Position numbers and translations under genes: made by a program
In this document: positions 17,268 to 26,761 of the stretch, one piece after another
Layout of the letters: each line of letters opens with the position of its first letter
How positions within the stretch are numbered: position 1 is the first letter of the stretch
Notes under the pieces: model-generated
Seen by the model: the letters and a program-made list of their open reading frames with translations, nothing else
Database searches by the model: none
What the model was told of the DNA's origin: nothing
Assembly: GCF_014845115.1 (NCBI RefSeq)
Contig: NZ_NKUI01000053.1
Span: 1-64,000, forward strand
DNA length: 64,000 bases
Origin: Methylorubrum zatmanii
GTDB taxonomy: Bacteria > Pseudomonadota > Alphaproteobacteria > Rhizobiales > Beijerinckiaceae
Reading direction: 5' to 3'

Positions 17268-18485
17268 TCACACCGTCACCTCTGCCGCCGCCATCCGGCC
17301 CTGGTCGAGGAAGATCCGCTCCGGATGTGCGTGGCAGAGGAAGTCGTGGTGGGAGATGTCCCAGCCATAGGCCCCGGCCATCTCGAAGCAGACGAGATCG
17401 CCGACCCGCAGCCGTGCCACCGGCACGTCCCGTGCCAGCACGTCCTTCGGCGTGCACAGCTCCCCGGCGAGGGTGACCGGCATCCGAGCGATCTCGGGAC
17501 GTGGCCAGGGATGGTCCCACTCCTCCCGTGGGAGGATGTGGAACGGATGGTCGTGCGCCCACGAACTCGGCAGGCGGAAATGATGGGTGCCGCCGCGCAG
17601 GAGCGCGAAGGCCCGCCCGTGGCTGCGCTTCAGGTCGAGCACCTCGCAAAGATAGGCGGCGTGGTAGGCGGCCACGATGCGCCCGCACTCGAATTGCAGG
17701 CGCGGGCCGCTCCCCGCCAGGGGCCTGAGCGCACTCGCGAGACGCTCCGTGTCGAAGCGCCATGCGGGATCGGCATAATCGACCCCCCAGCCGCCGCCGA
17801 GATTGATCACGCGCAGGTCGAGGCCGTGCTCGCCGGCCCAGGCTCGCGCAAGATCGATCTCCGCCGCGCAGAGCGCCGCGTGGCCGGCGGCATCCCGGTT
17901 GTTCGAGACGGTGTGGAAATGGAAGCCCTCGAAGCGCAGGGCGCGGCAATCGCGTAGGGTGGCGATCGCATCGGGGATCGAGGCCTGCTCGATGCCGAAC
18001 TGGGTGGCGGCGCCGCCCATGGTCAGGGTTGCCCCCGGCACCGGCCCGGCGAGGTTCACCCGCAGCAGGACCGGCAGGATCGCCCCACTTCTCTCCGCCA
18101 CCGCATTGGCGAGGCGCAGGCTGTGCAGGCTCTCGACATGCAGCCGCTCGACGCCGTGGGCGAGGAGGGTGCGGATGTCGCCCTCCGTCCGCGCCGGCCC
18201 GCCCATGACGATCCGCGCGCCCGGCCCGACCGCTTCGCGGACCCGCAGGATTTCCCCCGAGGAGGCGACCTCGAAGCCGGCGACATGGGGCGCCAGCGCG
18301 CGGAGCACCCGTGGATCGTTGTTGGCTTTGACGGCGTAGAAGAACTCGGTGCCCGCCGGCAGCGGCGCGGTCAGGCTGCGGATCTGGCACCGCAGGGCAT
18401 CGAGGTCGTGCAGAAAGGCGCAGACCGGGCTCTCTGTCCTGGCGATTGCGGCGACCTGCGCGGGCGAGGGGTGAAACAGGGTCAT
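17268..18485 (-). CDS. sbnH: SbnH-like PLP-dependent decarboxylase (fold type III)
   Basis: A 405-residue enzyme related to diaminopimelate and ornithine decarboxylases. The PLP Lys is K53 in FFYAVKANN. HFHTVSNNRD, NLGGGWGVDYAD and FECGRIV line the cofactor site. GELCTPKDVLA contributes the active-site Cys from the other subunit. In staphyloferrin B synthesis SbnH decarboxylates the citryl-diaminopropionate intermediate to give a diaminoethane unit. The ATG at 18485 overlaps the TGA of sbnG (ATGA), so translation is coupled. A start 27 bases upstream is possible but unlikely. An ordinary amino acid decarboxylase is excluded mainly by context. Confidence 0.85.
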   Translation of the reverse strand: MTLFHPSPAQVAAIARTESPVCAFLHDLDALRCQIRSLTAPLPAGTEFFYAVKANNDPRVLRALAPHVAGFEVASSGEILRVREAVGPGARIVMGGPARTEGDIRTLLAHGVERLHVESLHSLRLANAVAERSGAILPVLLRVNLAGPVPGATLTMGGAATQFGIEQASIPDAIATLRDCRALRFEGFHFHTVSNNRDAAGHAALCAAEIDLARAWAGEHGLDLRVINLGGGWGVDYADPAWRFDTERLASALRPLAGSGPRLQFECGRIVAAYHAAYLCEVLDLKRSHGRAFALLRGGTHHFRLPSSWAHDHPFHILPREEWDHPWPRPEIARMPVTLAGELCTPKDVLARDVPVARLRVGDLVCFEMAGAYGWDISHHDFLCHAHPERIFLDQGRMAAAEVTV

Positions 18486-19264
18486 GCTTGCGCTCCGGCG
18501 ATGCGACGCCACGTGCGATCGGTCGCGGTGAGGGCGCGGCGCAGGAGGCCACGGTCGTTGGCGGCGATGAGGCCGCGCGCACCCTCGTCGAGCAGACGGG
18601 GCAGATCCTCGTCCGCGCGCGGGATCGCGAAGCAGTGGATCCCGGCGTCACGGCAGGTCCGCGCCACAGCTGCGCCGGCGGCGACCACCTCCGGCGCCGA
18701 GGTCTGCCAGGGCCGACCGATGGATTGAGAATAGTCCGCCGCCCCGAACAGAAGCCCTCCGATGCCGTCGAGGCCGGCGATCTCGGTCGCCGCGCCGAGG
18801 CCGGCCTCATCCTCGATCATCGCGACCACGAGCGTTTCCTGGTCGAGGCGGGCGGCGAGGGCGGGCAGGTCGCTCTCGCCGTAGCGGCCGAGGCGACCGG
18901 CATTGAGGCCGCGGATCCCGCGCGGCGCGTACCGGGCTCGCCGCACCGCCTGCTCGGCCTCCGCGAGCGAGGACACACGCGGCACGACGATGCCGGCGGC
19001 GCCGGCATCGAGGCTCTGCAGGATTCGCTCCGAACCGGCGTCCGGCACCCGCACGAGGGCGCTCAGGCCGGCCCGGTCCGCCGCCGCGAGCAGGTGCTCC
19101 AGGGCTGCCCCGTCGATCAGGGTATGCTCCAGATCGATCAGCACGAAATCGAAGCCGGCCACGGCGGCGATCTCGACGATCTCCGGCGCGGGAATCGACA
19201 TGAACAATCCCCCGGCCACGCGCCCGCCATCGAGCCGCGCCCGGAGACGCAGGCGGGCGGTCAT
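18482..19264 (-). CDS. sbnG: SbnG-like citrate synthase (HpcH/HpaI aldolase family)
   Basis: A 260-residue protein of the HpcH/HpaI aldolase superfamily, with FDFVLIDLEHTLIDG at about 39-53, ALVRVPDAGSERILQSLDAGAAG in parts (VRVPDAG, LDAGAAGIVVPRV) and VVAMIEDEAGL. SbnG proteins of this family act as metal-independent citrate synthases, joining oxaloacetate and acetyl-CoA to supply citrate for the siderophore outside the TCA cycle. The ATG overlaps the fused sbnEF stop codon (ATGA), and its stop overlaps the sbnH start. Sequence alone would also allow an aldolase; its place in the operon decides the call. Confidence 0.83.
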   Translation of the reverse strand: MTARLRLRARLDGGRVAGGLFMSIPAPEIVEIAAVAGFDFVLIDLEHTLIDGAALEHLLAAADRAGLSALVRVPDAGSERILQSLDAGAAGIVVPRVSSLAEAEQAVRRARYAPRGIRGLNAGRLGRYGESDLPALAARLDQETLVVAMIEDEAGLGAATEIAGLDGIGGLLFGAADYSQSIGRPWQTSAPEVVAAGAAVARTCRDAGIHCFAIPRADEDLPRLLDEGARGLIAANDRGLLRRALTATDRTWRRIAGAQA

Positions 19265-22200
19265 GCCAGCGCCTCCGCGAGCGGCGCCAGGGGATTCGGC
19301 ACGCGTCGGCCGCGGGCATTCGCGGGGTCGATGCGGCGCCGGGCGAGATCCTCGATCACCAGCGTTTCCGCCGCGAGGCGGTAGCGCAACGCCCCCTGCC
19401 GGGCGGCCGGATGCGCCGCGCAATGCCCGGCCAGAGCCGCCACGATCCGGTCCCAGAAACGACGCTCGGGATAGCCGAACCAGAGGTCGAGGCAGTAGCC
19501 GAGCTCGGCCAGGTTCACGCCGAACAGGGCATCGACCATGAAGTCGCGCACATCCTCGACGTCCCGCGCCTCGACATAGGAATTGGCGTTGACGCGGGCA
19601 TGCTCGGGCGGCGTCGGCACCAGAGCCGGGCGGCGGGCCACATGGTCCGGGATGAAGCGCACTCCGTCGTGGAAATCCTTCAAGGCCACGCGGCTCGGCC
19701 AGCCGGCATGATGGAACAGCACCATGTTCTGCTGGTGACTCTCGACCGCGATGCCCTTGGCGATGAGGAGATGCACCACCGGCAGCATCGCGACGGCGAG
19801 CAGCCGGTCGAGCCAAGGCTCGACTCCGTGGCGAGCGATCCAGCCGGCGATGAAGGGCTCGCCCCCGTCCCGGTGGGTCAGGGCGGTGAAGGGCACGGCA
19901 CCTTCGCCCTCGCGCAGGTGCGGCGTCACCGGATCGCGCCAGATCGCCGAGAGGGCGCCTCGGGTCGTGCCGTCCCGATCCCACGGTGGCAGGGCGGTGA
20001 CCGCGACGCCCATCCGTTCCGCCAGGAGCACCGCGCCGGTCGCCTGCCAGTAGGGATCGTCCGCCGTCACCTCCTTGAGCCAAGCGCTGACGATGGGGGC
20101 GTTGAGCACCGTGTGGGGGGCGAGGGTGCGCGCCGTCGAGGTGTTGCGGATGGAGAGCGCGAGCTTCAGCGAAGGCGCGTCCGGTGCGGTGAGATCGGCC
20201 AGCGTGCGGATGGATTGCTGCGCGCTGTAGGCGTGCGGCGCGGGCCCGAGCAGGACGAGGCGCCCGGCCCCTTGTTGGGCCTGCACGGCGCCTTCTGCCA
20301 CTTGGCGCCATTGCCAGGGATGGACCGGCAGCAGGAAGAATTCCTCCGGCGGGCCCGGCAGGCGCGCGGCGAAGGCCGCCTGGGTGCGCGGGTCGAGGCT
20401 TTGCGCGAGAAGCGCCCGATCCTGCTCTCCCTCCCGCGCCATGGAGCCGGCGGCGGCGATGGAGCGGTGGGCCGCGATCCAGATCGGGCGGAGCGGTTGC
20501 GCGAATTCGGGGCCGTAGGCGCGGTTGTCCTCCGGGGTGAAGCCGATGCGCGACTTGAAGCAGGGGTGATAACGGTGCCCATCCGTCAGCGCGCCCTCCA
20601 GGGCTTCGTAGGACAGATCCGCCAGCGCCGTTCCCGCGCGGTGGGCGAGGGCGGCGGCGTGGTTCGCCTGCGTCCGCGCCAACTCCTCCGCGAAGACCCG
20701 GTGATCGGCCGCATCTCCCGGCAGATCGGGCAGCAGATCGGCGAGCAGGAGCGACGCATCGGTGATGGGCGCGCCGTCATCGACCGCGAGGCTTTCCGGA
20801 TCGATCAGGATCCGCCCATAGGCCCCCATGCGCCGCGCCCGGGCGCGATAGGTCACCCGGCTTTGCGAGGGTGTGAGGGTGATGTCGAGCCGCTCGTCGG
20901 GGCCGGCGAGGCTCACCGTGGCCGCGCGCAGGAGGTCCTCGTGCAGGAGCGCGCCGAGAAGCTGGGCGGCCACCCGAAGGCCCGCCTCCTCCCAGGCCGA
21001 GCGCCCGGCGGCGTCCGCCCTGCGCAGCGGATTGCGGAGCGCGACGTAATCCGGGGCCTCGCCGCGACCGGCGAGGCAGCTCGTGAGGTTGGCCTTGGCC
21101 GGAAGCGTCGGCGCATCGAGAAGCCGGGCGATCCAGGCGGCGGTGGCATCGTCCTCGACCGAAGCGGCGAGGGTCTCGGCCACGATCCGCCAGAGCGGCG
21201 CCTCCGCGATATGGGCCGCCCGCGCGACCGTCGCGACGGCGTGCGAGACCTGATTGACGACGAGGTAATAGAGCAGGCGCTTCCAGGCTTCCTGCCCCTC
21301 GTAGAACACCGCCGGGTCGAGGCTGCAGCCCGGTGCGAGCCGTTCGAACCGTTCGCGGTCGATGCTGGCCCCTTCGAGATCGCGCACGACGAGGCGCACG
21401 GGAAGGCCGTTCTCCAGAACCAGGAGACTGTTCTGCGCATGCGCTTCGAGGCTGATTCCCGTGCGCGCGAACAGGCGCAGCGGCGGCAGGATGGCGGCAT
21501 GGACATAGGCGCTGATCCAGGCTTCGGCCTCCTGCGCGCCCGAGAGCGGGCATCCCATCGCCGACAGGATCGGCCGACCGTCTTGCGGCGACGGCTCGAG
21601 CAGTCCCGCCACCACGAAGGCCGGCCGGGCCGGACCCTCCCGGACCAGAACCCCCGTCACCGCCGCGAGTCCGTCGTGATCGAGCAGCAGGGCGCCTGGC
21701 TCGCTCAGGATATCGAGGCCGCAGGCGGCCACGGCGTCCGGCAGGGCCGCGAGGGCCCGCGACGCGGCCATGCTGCGGGCGAGATGCTCGCGGCTGTTGG
21801 TGCGGGCGAAGTTGGTGATGCGGGCCGCGATCGGCAGCTTGAGGAACAGGTTCTCGCCGGGCGCGAACACCGTCCGCACCGAGGAGGTCGGCGTGACGAT
21901 CTCGCCGGAGGGCGGGGTGAGGGTCAACCGCCCCTCGGCGATGAGGGCGGCGATGTCTGGATCGGTCTCGAGGCGGGCAGCCTGCCAGGGATGGCTCGGG
22001 ATCAGGACACGGCCCGCGATGGCCTCCCTCGGCAAACCGGAGAGGCGGGCGAGGGCGGCGGTGACGCGCCGCTCGCCCTCCGGGTCGCGCCACAGCGAGG
22101 CGGCCAGATCGGGGGCGGCGATCAGCCAGCGCAGGCGGAACGCCGCCCCGCGCTCGGGCGCGAAACGTTCGGTGTCGGCCTGTGTGAAGCCGTCGACGCT

Positions 22201-22665
22201 CTTGGCGAGGGGATGGAAGGGATGGCCGTGCCACAGGCTCTGCTCCCGCCCGGTCGGCGTCGGATCGAACGGCCGGGCCGCACCGGCGACGGCATGGGCG
22301 TGCGAGCGGCGAAGTCCGTCGAGAAAGCGCCGTTTCGCCGTCTCGCGCAGGGGCGTCGCCTCGGGCGTCACGGCATCGATCATCCGGCGCGCCAACTCGG
22401 CGGGATCATCCAGCTCCAGGCAGCGGCCATCGGCGTCGCGCAACCGGACCGGCGCCCCCCAGACATGGAATCCGCCCGGCGAATGGCGCAGGCAGGGCAC
22501 GGTCAGCGTCTGCGCTCCGAGCGGGATCGTGCAGTCTTCTCCCTCCACCGGATCGAGGTCGGTCGCGACTTCGCGCAACCAGGTGTTGAGCAGGCGTTCG
22601 ATCGCAAGGCTCGCATGGGTCGCGGCGGTCTCCGCAGCGGGTCGGGCGGGAAGCGATGTCGTCAT
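19261..22665 (-). CDS. Fused NIS siderophore synthetase (two IucA/IucC domains, SbnE-SbnF type)
   Basis: A 1134-residue protein, about twice the length of a normal NRPS-independent siderophore synthetase (about 580-620). The first unit has GHPFHPLAKS at about 147-156, HPWQAARL near 225, PTSSVRTVFAPGENLFLKLPI in parts (TSSVRTVF, LKLPIAARITNFARTN) and ISLEAHAQNSLLVLENG. The second repeats the pattern: GHRYHPCFKSRIGF near 695-708, HPWQWRQV near 780, SIRNTSTARTL and GIAVESHQQNMVLFH. By gene order it corresponds to SbnE plus SbnF, which in S. aureus add the first and second diaminopropionate to citrate. The ATG overlaps the transporter's stop (ATGA). No internal stop or restart is seen at the junction, so it is a true single frame. 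Confidence 0.88.
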   Translation of the reverse strand: MTTSLPARPAAETAATHASLAIERLLNTWLREVATDLDPVEGEDCTIPLGAQTLTVPCLRHSPGGFHVWGAPVRLRDADGRCLELDDPAELARRMIDAVTPEATPLRETAKRRFLDGLRRSHAHAVAGAARPFDPTPTGREQSLWHGHPFHPLAKSVDGFTQADTERFAPERGAAFRLRWLIAAPDLAASLWRDPEGERRVTAALARLSGLPREAIAGRVLIPSHPWQAARLETDPDIAALIAEGRLTLTPPSGEIVTPTSSVRTVFAPGENLFLKLPIAARITNFARTNSREHLARSMAASRALAALPDAVAACGLDILSEPGALLLDHDGLAAVTGVLVREGPARPAFVVAGLLEPSPQDGRPILSAMGCPLSGAQEAEAWISAYVHAAILPPLRLFARTGISLEAHAQNSLLVLENGLPVRLVVRDLEGASIDRERFERLAPGCSLDPAVFYEGQEAWKRLLYYLVVNQVSHAVATVARAAHIAEAPLWRIVAETLAASVEDDATAAWIARLLDAPTLPAKANLTSCLAGRGEAPDYVALRNPLRRADAAGRSAWEEAGLRVAAQLLGALLHEDLLRAATVSLAGPDERLDITLTPSQSRVTYRARARRMGAYGRILIDPESLAVDDGAPITDASLLLADLLPDLPGDAADHRVFAEELARTQANHAAALAHRAGTALADLSYEALEGALTDGHRYHPCFKSRIGFTPEDNRAYGPEFAQPLRPIWIAAHRSIAAAGSMAREGEQDRALLAQSLDPRTQAAFAARLPGPPEEFFLLPVHPWQWRQVAEGAVQAQQGAGRLVLLGPAPHAYSAQQSIRTLADLTAPDAPSLKLALSIRNTSTARTLAPHTVLNAPIVSAWLKEVTADDPYWQATGAVLLAERMGVAVTALPPWDRDGTTRGALSAIWRDPVTPHLREGEGAVPFTALTHRDGGEPFIAGWIARHGVEPWLDRLLAVAMLPVVHLLIAKGIAVESHQQNMVLFHHAGWPSRVALKDFHDGVRFIPDHVARRPALVPTPPEHARVNANSYVEARDVEDVRDFMVDALFGVNLAELGYCLDLWFGYPERRFWDRIVAALAGHCAAHPAARQGALRYRLAAETLVIEDLARRRIDPANARGRRVPNPLAPLAEALA

Positions 22666-23834
22666 CGGGCGCGGCTCCGGATGGTGCGAAGGGGGTGCGA
22701 GGCCGTGGCGAGGGCGACGGCTCCGGCGCAGGACAGGCCGGCGGCGGCGAAGAGGGCACCCGCCGGGCCGAGGGGCGCCAGGGCCAATCCCGCCACGAAG
22801 GGGCCGACGAGCTGGCCCAGGGTCAGGCTGGCGCGGGCGCGGGCCATGGCGGCGGTCCGGCTCGGGCCCACCGCCTCGACGGCGGCGAAGAGGGCGGGGG
22901 CTTGGCCTGCGAACAGCGCTCCCTGCAAGAGGCGGAGCGCGACGATGCCGGCGAGGCCCGCGCCCAGAGGCACGGCGGCGAAGCCGAGGGCGCAGCCGAT
23001 GAGCGACAGGTTGAGGGCGGCCATCGGCGAGACGCCATCCATCACCCGCGCCCAAAGCGGCAGGATCAGCAGGGCGACGAGCCAGCTCAGGCTGTGCAGC
23101 AGGCCGATCAGGCCGGGGGTGTAGAGGACGGGGTCATACGCGTTCGCCCAGGCGGGGAAGAAGGCAACGAAGGCGAAGGCTCCGGCGCTGCCGCAGAGCC
23201 CGGCGCAGAGCAGGGAGAGATCGCTCGCATCGGCCCGGCCGGAGGGTGTCTCCGCGTCCGGTTCGGCGGAGAGGTCGCGGCCGGTCGTGGCGGCAGCCAC
23301 CATCGCCACGAGGATGAGGCCACCGAAGCCGAGCATCAACGGGCCGAGCTGCTCCCGCTCGAAGGCGAAGCCGCCGGCGAGCGGGCCGAGCAGACAGCCC
23401 GCCGAGACCGCCTGCTGCATCGCCGCGAAGCCCCGTCCGGCGCTGCGGCCACCGGCGCGGAAGGCGAGCGCCAGGACGACGCCGCCTCCGGCCAGGCCCT
23501 GAACCAGGCGGCCGGCGAGCAGCGTCACGGGATCGCTCGCGACGGCGATGATCGCGCAACTCGCCGCCGTGAAGATTCCGGTCCAGACGATCAGGCTCGG
23601 CAAGGAGAGAATCCGCGCGAGCCCGGCCCAGGCCGGCGTCATCGCCAGAGTCGTCACGGCGGGAGCCGCCAGCGCGGCGGCGGTCCAGAAAGCCGGCGCC
23701 GCGCTCATCCGCGCGAGGTGAAGGCCGAGGAAGGGCAGCAGCGCCAGCGGCGCCGCCGTCACCAGCAGTTGCAGCAGGACCAGGGCCGCGAAGCCGGCAA
23801 GCCCGAGCGGCGGCGCCTCTTCCCGGACTTTCAA
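22662..23834 (-). CDS. sbnD: SbnD-like MFS siderophore exporter
   Basis: A 390-residue major facilitator with about twelve hydrophobic segments and very few charged residues between them. I place the start at the TTG at 23834, which overlaps the preceding stop codon as TTGA, in line with the ATGA overlaps elsewhere in the operon; an ATG much further upstream would run through the whole end of sbnC. Motifs include AGRLVQGLAGGGVVLALAF and GFAAMQQAVSAGCLLGPL, the latter like motif C of 12- or 14-span drug antiporters. In the sbn operon of S. aureus the equivalent gene encodes the staphyloferrin B efflux carrier. Confidence 0.8.
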   Translation of the reverse strand: MKVREEAPPLGLAGFAALVLLQLLVTAAPLALLPFLGLHLARMSAAPAFWTAAALAAPAVTTLAMTPAWAGLARILSLPSLIVWTGIFTAASCAIIAVASDPVTLLAGRLVQGLAGGGVVLALAFRAGGRSAGRGFAAMQQAVSAGCLLGPLAGGFAFEREQLGPLMLGFGGLILVAMVAAATTGRDLSAEPDAETPSGRADASDLSLLCAGLCGSAGAFAFVAFFPAWANAYDPVLYTPGLIGLLHSLSWLVALLILPLWARVMDGVSPMAALNLSLIGCALGFAAVPLGAGLAGIVALRLLQGALFAGQAPALFAAVEAVGPSRTAAMARARASLTLGQLVGPFVAGLALAPLGPAGALFAAAGLSCAGAVALATASHPLRTIRSRAR

Positions 23835-25606
23835 GACCGCGCCTCCAGGAAGAGCGGATTGGCCGCGCAGCCGAGCCGGCTCGGCATCGAGGTGGTCAGG
23901 GCGGAGGCCGCGAGAAGCGGGGTCAGCACTTCCTTGAACGGCGCCAGAGGCTGCTCCAGCAGGCAGGCGGCAACCCATTGCTTGCGCTCCGGCGGAGCCT
24001 CGGCCTCGCCGAGGACGCGCCTGACGGTGGCGACGAGGATCCGGCGGGCCTCCGCGAGGGTGAAGCCGCGCTCCGCCTCGGCGAAGGTTTCGGCGATGGC
24101 GCGCAGGGCGACGTCGATGGCGAGCGTCTGGGCGTAGGCGAGGAGATCGTCCGGGCGGCGCAGCAGCAGCGAGTTCCGCTGCGGATCGGTGATCAGATAG
24201 GCCGGAACGGGCAGGCCGACCTCAACCAGCCAGTCGGGGGCACAGCGCACGGTGTCGTGGTCGCGCAGGATCAGGCGGCATGGCCGCGCGCCCTCGAAGG
24301 CGACGAGGGCGTTCTGCCCATGCAGTTCCGGCACGAAGCCGAGGCAGACGCCGCGCAGGACGAGGCCGAGGACCAGGCCGGCGATGTCGGAGAACAGCCG
24401 GGTCAGATCCGGCGCCTCGCCGGCGAGCGCCCGAACGGCCGGCGGCAGGCCCCCGCCCGGCGCGACCGCCAGGGTCGCGAGCGGAACGATCGGACCGCCC
24501 TCCGGCAGCCGTCGCAGGGCGCAGCCGAGCAGGGCAGGGCGCTCGGCGTAGAGGTCACCGTCCGCTTCGCGGAAATGCCAGAAGGCGTCCTCATCCGCGA
24601 GGGCGACATGCTCGGCGAGCCACGGATCGTGCGCCCGCCCGGCGGCGAGCAGCGCGGCGCCGTGCAGGCCGTTCTGCAGCGATTGCGGCGGCAGCAGCCG
24701 GCGGACCCCGAGTGTTCTGACGTCGAGGGGCAGCTTCAGATGCAGGCCGGGCCGCGCCGGAAAGGCCACCGTCCGCAGCGAGGAGGTCGCCGCGACGAGG
24801 GGGCCCTGGAAATCCAGGAGGACAAGTTGCCCATCCTCGCGCTCGGCCGCGAAATGCGCCGGCAGGCTGTGCGCCGCCTGCCAGGGGTGGACGGGCAGGG
24901 CGATATGCGATCCGTCGATCCCACGAGTCCGCATCTCGGTCGCGAGCAGGGCCTGCTGGCGCTGGTCGAGGAAGGTGGCGAAAGGATCCGACGGGCCGGC
25001 GCCCGGCGCCTCGGCCAGACGCTCGCGGGCGAGCGCGACCCAGGCGAGGGCGAAGTAGCGCCCGGCTTCCGCGCCATAGGCCAGGGTCTGCGCCCGGTCG
25101 AAACCGTGGCGGGCACGGGCCAGGGGGTGGAACGGCCGGTCGCGCCAGGCCGCGAGCCGCTCCCAGACGATGGCATCGTCCGCGCGGGCTTCGGCCTCCA
25201 GGCCCTCGGCCCAAGCCGCCCTGTCGGGAAGCGCGTCGATGATCGCGGTGAGTTCGTCGAGGCTGCGCTGCCGGATCGTGCCGGGCAGATCGGGCATCCC
25301 CGCGAGCACTAGGCTCAGCAGCGCCGACGCGTCGATATCCGCGCCGGAGGAGGCGGTCTCGTAGCGCGCGGAGCCGGCGAAGCGGAAACCGTCGCGCCAG
25401 CCATCCGGCCGCACGCGCGCCCGCAGATGCCCGGCGCCCACAGCGAGGGCGTAGTCGCGGGTTCCGTCCTCAGCCGTCGTCCCGAGGGTGGCGCGGCTTT
25501 GGAAGCCGGCGACATCCTCGATCCAGAGGGCGTCGAAGAGTTCGGCCAGCAGATCCCGGGCGAGATCCGTGGCTCTCGGGGCCGCCGCCCGCATCGGTCC
25601 GGACAT
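23831..25606 (-). CDS. sbnC: NIS siderophore synthetase, SbnC-like (IucA/IucC family)
   Basis: A 591-residue stand-alone synthetase of the IucA/IucC family. It shows RPFHPLARARHGF at about 155-167, ALPVHPWQAAHSL near 237, SSLRTVAFPARPGLHLKLPLD in parts (SSLRTVAF, LHLKLPLDVRTLGVRRLLP) and LGFVPELHGQNALVAFEG, which is the nucleotide- and carboxylate-binding core. In the colinear S. aureus operon the third gene, sbnC, joins 2-oxoglutarate to the citryl intermediate. The assignment to SbnC rests on position rather than on distinctive residues. It starts 11 bases after the sbnB stop; an internal ATG four codons in is possible. It would act in the cytoplasm using ATP. Confidence 0.83.
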   Translation of the reverse strand: MSGPMRAAAPRATDLARDLLAELFDALWIEDVAGFQSRATLGTTAEDGTRDYALAVGAGHLRARVRPDGWRDGFRFAGSARYETASSGADIDASALLSLVLAGMPDLPGTIRQRSLDELTAIIDALPDRAAWAEGLEAEARADDAIVWERLAAWRDRPFHPLARARHGFDRAQTLAYGAEAGRYFALAWVALARERLAEAPGAGPSDPFATFLDQRQQALLATEMRTRGIDGSHIALPVHPWQAAHSLPAHFAAEREDGQLVLLDFQGPLVAATSSLRTVAFPARPGLHLKLPLDVRTLGVRRLLPPQSLQNGLHGAALLAAGRAHDPWLAEHVALADEDAFWHFREADGDLYAERPALLGCALRRLPEGGPIVPLATLAVAPGGGLPPAVRALAGEAPDLTRLFSDIAGLVLGLVLRGVCLGFVPELHGQNALVAFEGARPCRLILRDHDTVRCAPDWLVEVGLPVPAYLITDPQRNSLLLRRPDDLLAYAQTLAIDVALRAIAETFAEAERGFTLAEARRILVATVRRVLGEAEAPPERKQWVAACLLEQPLAPFKEVLTPLLAASALTTSMPSRLGCAANPLFLEARS

Positions 25607-25617
25607 CGGGCCGGCTC

Positions 25618-26628
25618 TCAGAACAGCGGCAGCACGGTGCCGGCACCGGCCTGTTCGGCGCGGCGCAGGACGGCGCGGGCGCAGGCGATGTCGTCGATCG
25701 CCATGCCCATCGGGTTGAGCAGGATGATCTCGTCGTCGGTTTCGCGCCCCGGCCGGCGGCCGACCACGATCTCACCGAGTTCGGCGTGCAGCCTCTCCCG
25801 CGAGAACTCACCGGACTCGACGAGGAGATTGATGATCTTCTTCTCGCGGTTGCACTGATCCCAATCGTCCACGACCACCTTGTCCGCCTTGAGGAAGACC
25901 TCTCGCTCCACGTCCATGATCGAGACATTGGCCAGCAGAGTGCCGCGGCTGAGCCAGTGGAAGGGCAGGTAGGGCTTGTCGGTGACGGTGCAGGTGACGA
26001 CGACCGGGCAGTCCCGCACCGCCGCCTCCGCGCTCGGCACGATGACGGTTTGCAGATGCGGGAAGCGGTCGCGCAACTGTGCCGCGAGGTCCTCGGCGGC
26101 CGCCTCGCGCAGGTCGAACAGCCGGATCGTCTTCAGGCTGGGAAACTGCTCGGCCAGGGTCTGCGCCTGCCGAGCGGCGATGGGGCCGCAGCCGATGAGG
26201 GAGGCCTCCGCGAAGCCGGCTTGCGCGAGGTGGCGAACGGCAATGCCGGTGACGGCGGCGGTGCGCATGGCGCTGACGAGGCCCGCCTCCATGATCGCCA
26301 TGGGATAGTTGGTCTCGGGATCGTTGAGGACGATCACGGCGCTGGCGCGCTCGATCCCGCGTCGGGCGGGATTGTCGTGTTTCGAGCCGATCCATTTGAG
26401 GCCGGCGACCGGCCGATCACCACCGATCCAAGCCGGCATGGCAATGATGCGGTCGGCGATATGGGTGGTGCGCGGGCTGCGCAGATACGGCTTCAGCGGC
26501 TGGACGAAGTCTCCCGCCGCGTGAAGGCGAAAGCCATCCTCGATCGCCGCCATGTAGAGATCGGAGCGATCGCCCCCGATAGCGACGATGTCGGAGCGCG
26601 ACAGGTAGCGCAGGCTGGTCGAGGCCAT
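25618..26628 (-). CDS. sbnB: SbnB-like N-(2-amino-2-carboxyethyl)-L-glutamate dehydrogenase
   Basis: A 336-residue member of the ornithine cyclodeaminase/mu-crystallin family, the same length I recall for S. aureus SbnB. I start it at the ATG at 26628 (CAGGAAC upstream); the 33 extra residues available further upstream are Pro-rich with no ribosome site. The NAD-binding loop is LIGCGPIAARQA near 143-155. VAGLKWIGSKHDNPARRG carries the substrate-binding Lys and Arg typical of SbnB. SbnB oxidatively splits the SbnA product into 2,3-diaminopropionate and 2-oxoglutarate, both siderophore building blocks. The gene follows sbnA by about 130 bases. Confidence 0.87.
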   Translation of the reverse strand: MASTSLRYLSRSDIVAIGGDRSDLYMAAIEDGFRLHAAGDFVQPLKPYLRSPRTTHIADRIIAMPAWIGGDRPVAGLKWIGSKHDNPARRGIERASAVIVLNDPETNYPMAIMEAGLVSAMRTAAVTGIAVRHLAQAGFAEASLIGCGPIAARQAQTLAEQFPSLKTIRLFDLREAAAEDLAAQLRDRFPHLQTVIVPSAEAAVRDCPVVVTCTVTDKPYLPFHWLSRGTLLANVSIMDVEREVFLKADKVVVDDWDQCNREKKIINLLVESGEFSRERLHAELGEIVVGRRPGRETDDEIILLNPMGMAIDDIACARAVLRRAEQAGAGTVLPLF

Positions 26629-26761
26629 GGCGTTGGTTCCTGAATGGTCGAGCGACGAGAAGGGTGCCGTCACGTTGGACGGTCCCGAGCGGACAGTGGC
26701 GGGATTGGGGGGAGGGACGAGGGGCATGCCGGAGACAGGCCGGCGACGATCCCTGCGCGGC

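Noticed and set aside
16870-18810. A 646-codon minus-strand frame running through sbnG, sbnH and sbnI
   Set aside because: Only its last 130 codons are the SbnI-like gene; the rest is Arg/Pro-rich out-of-frame reading of sbnH and sbnG.
22666-23055. An N-terminal extension of the fused synthetase by 130 residues
   Set aside because: The added residues are Arg/Pro/Gly-rich and read antiparallel to nothing known; they are an alternative frame of the MFS gene, and the ATGA overlap at 22665 gives a natural start.
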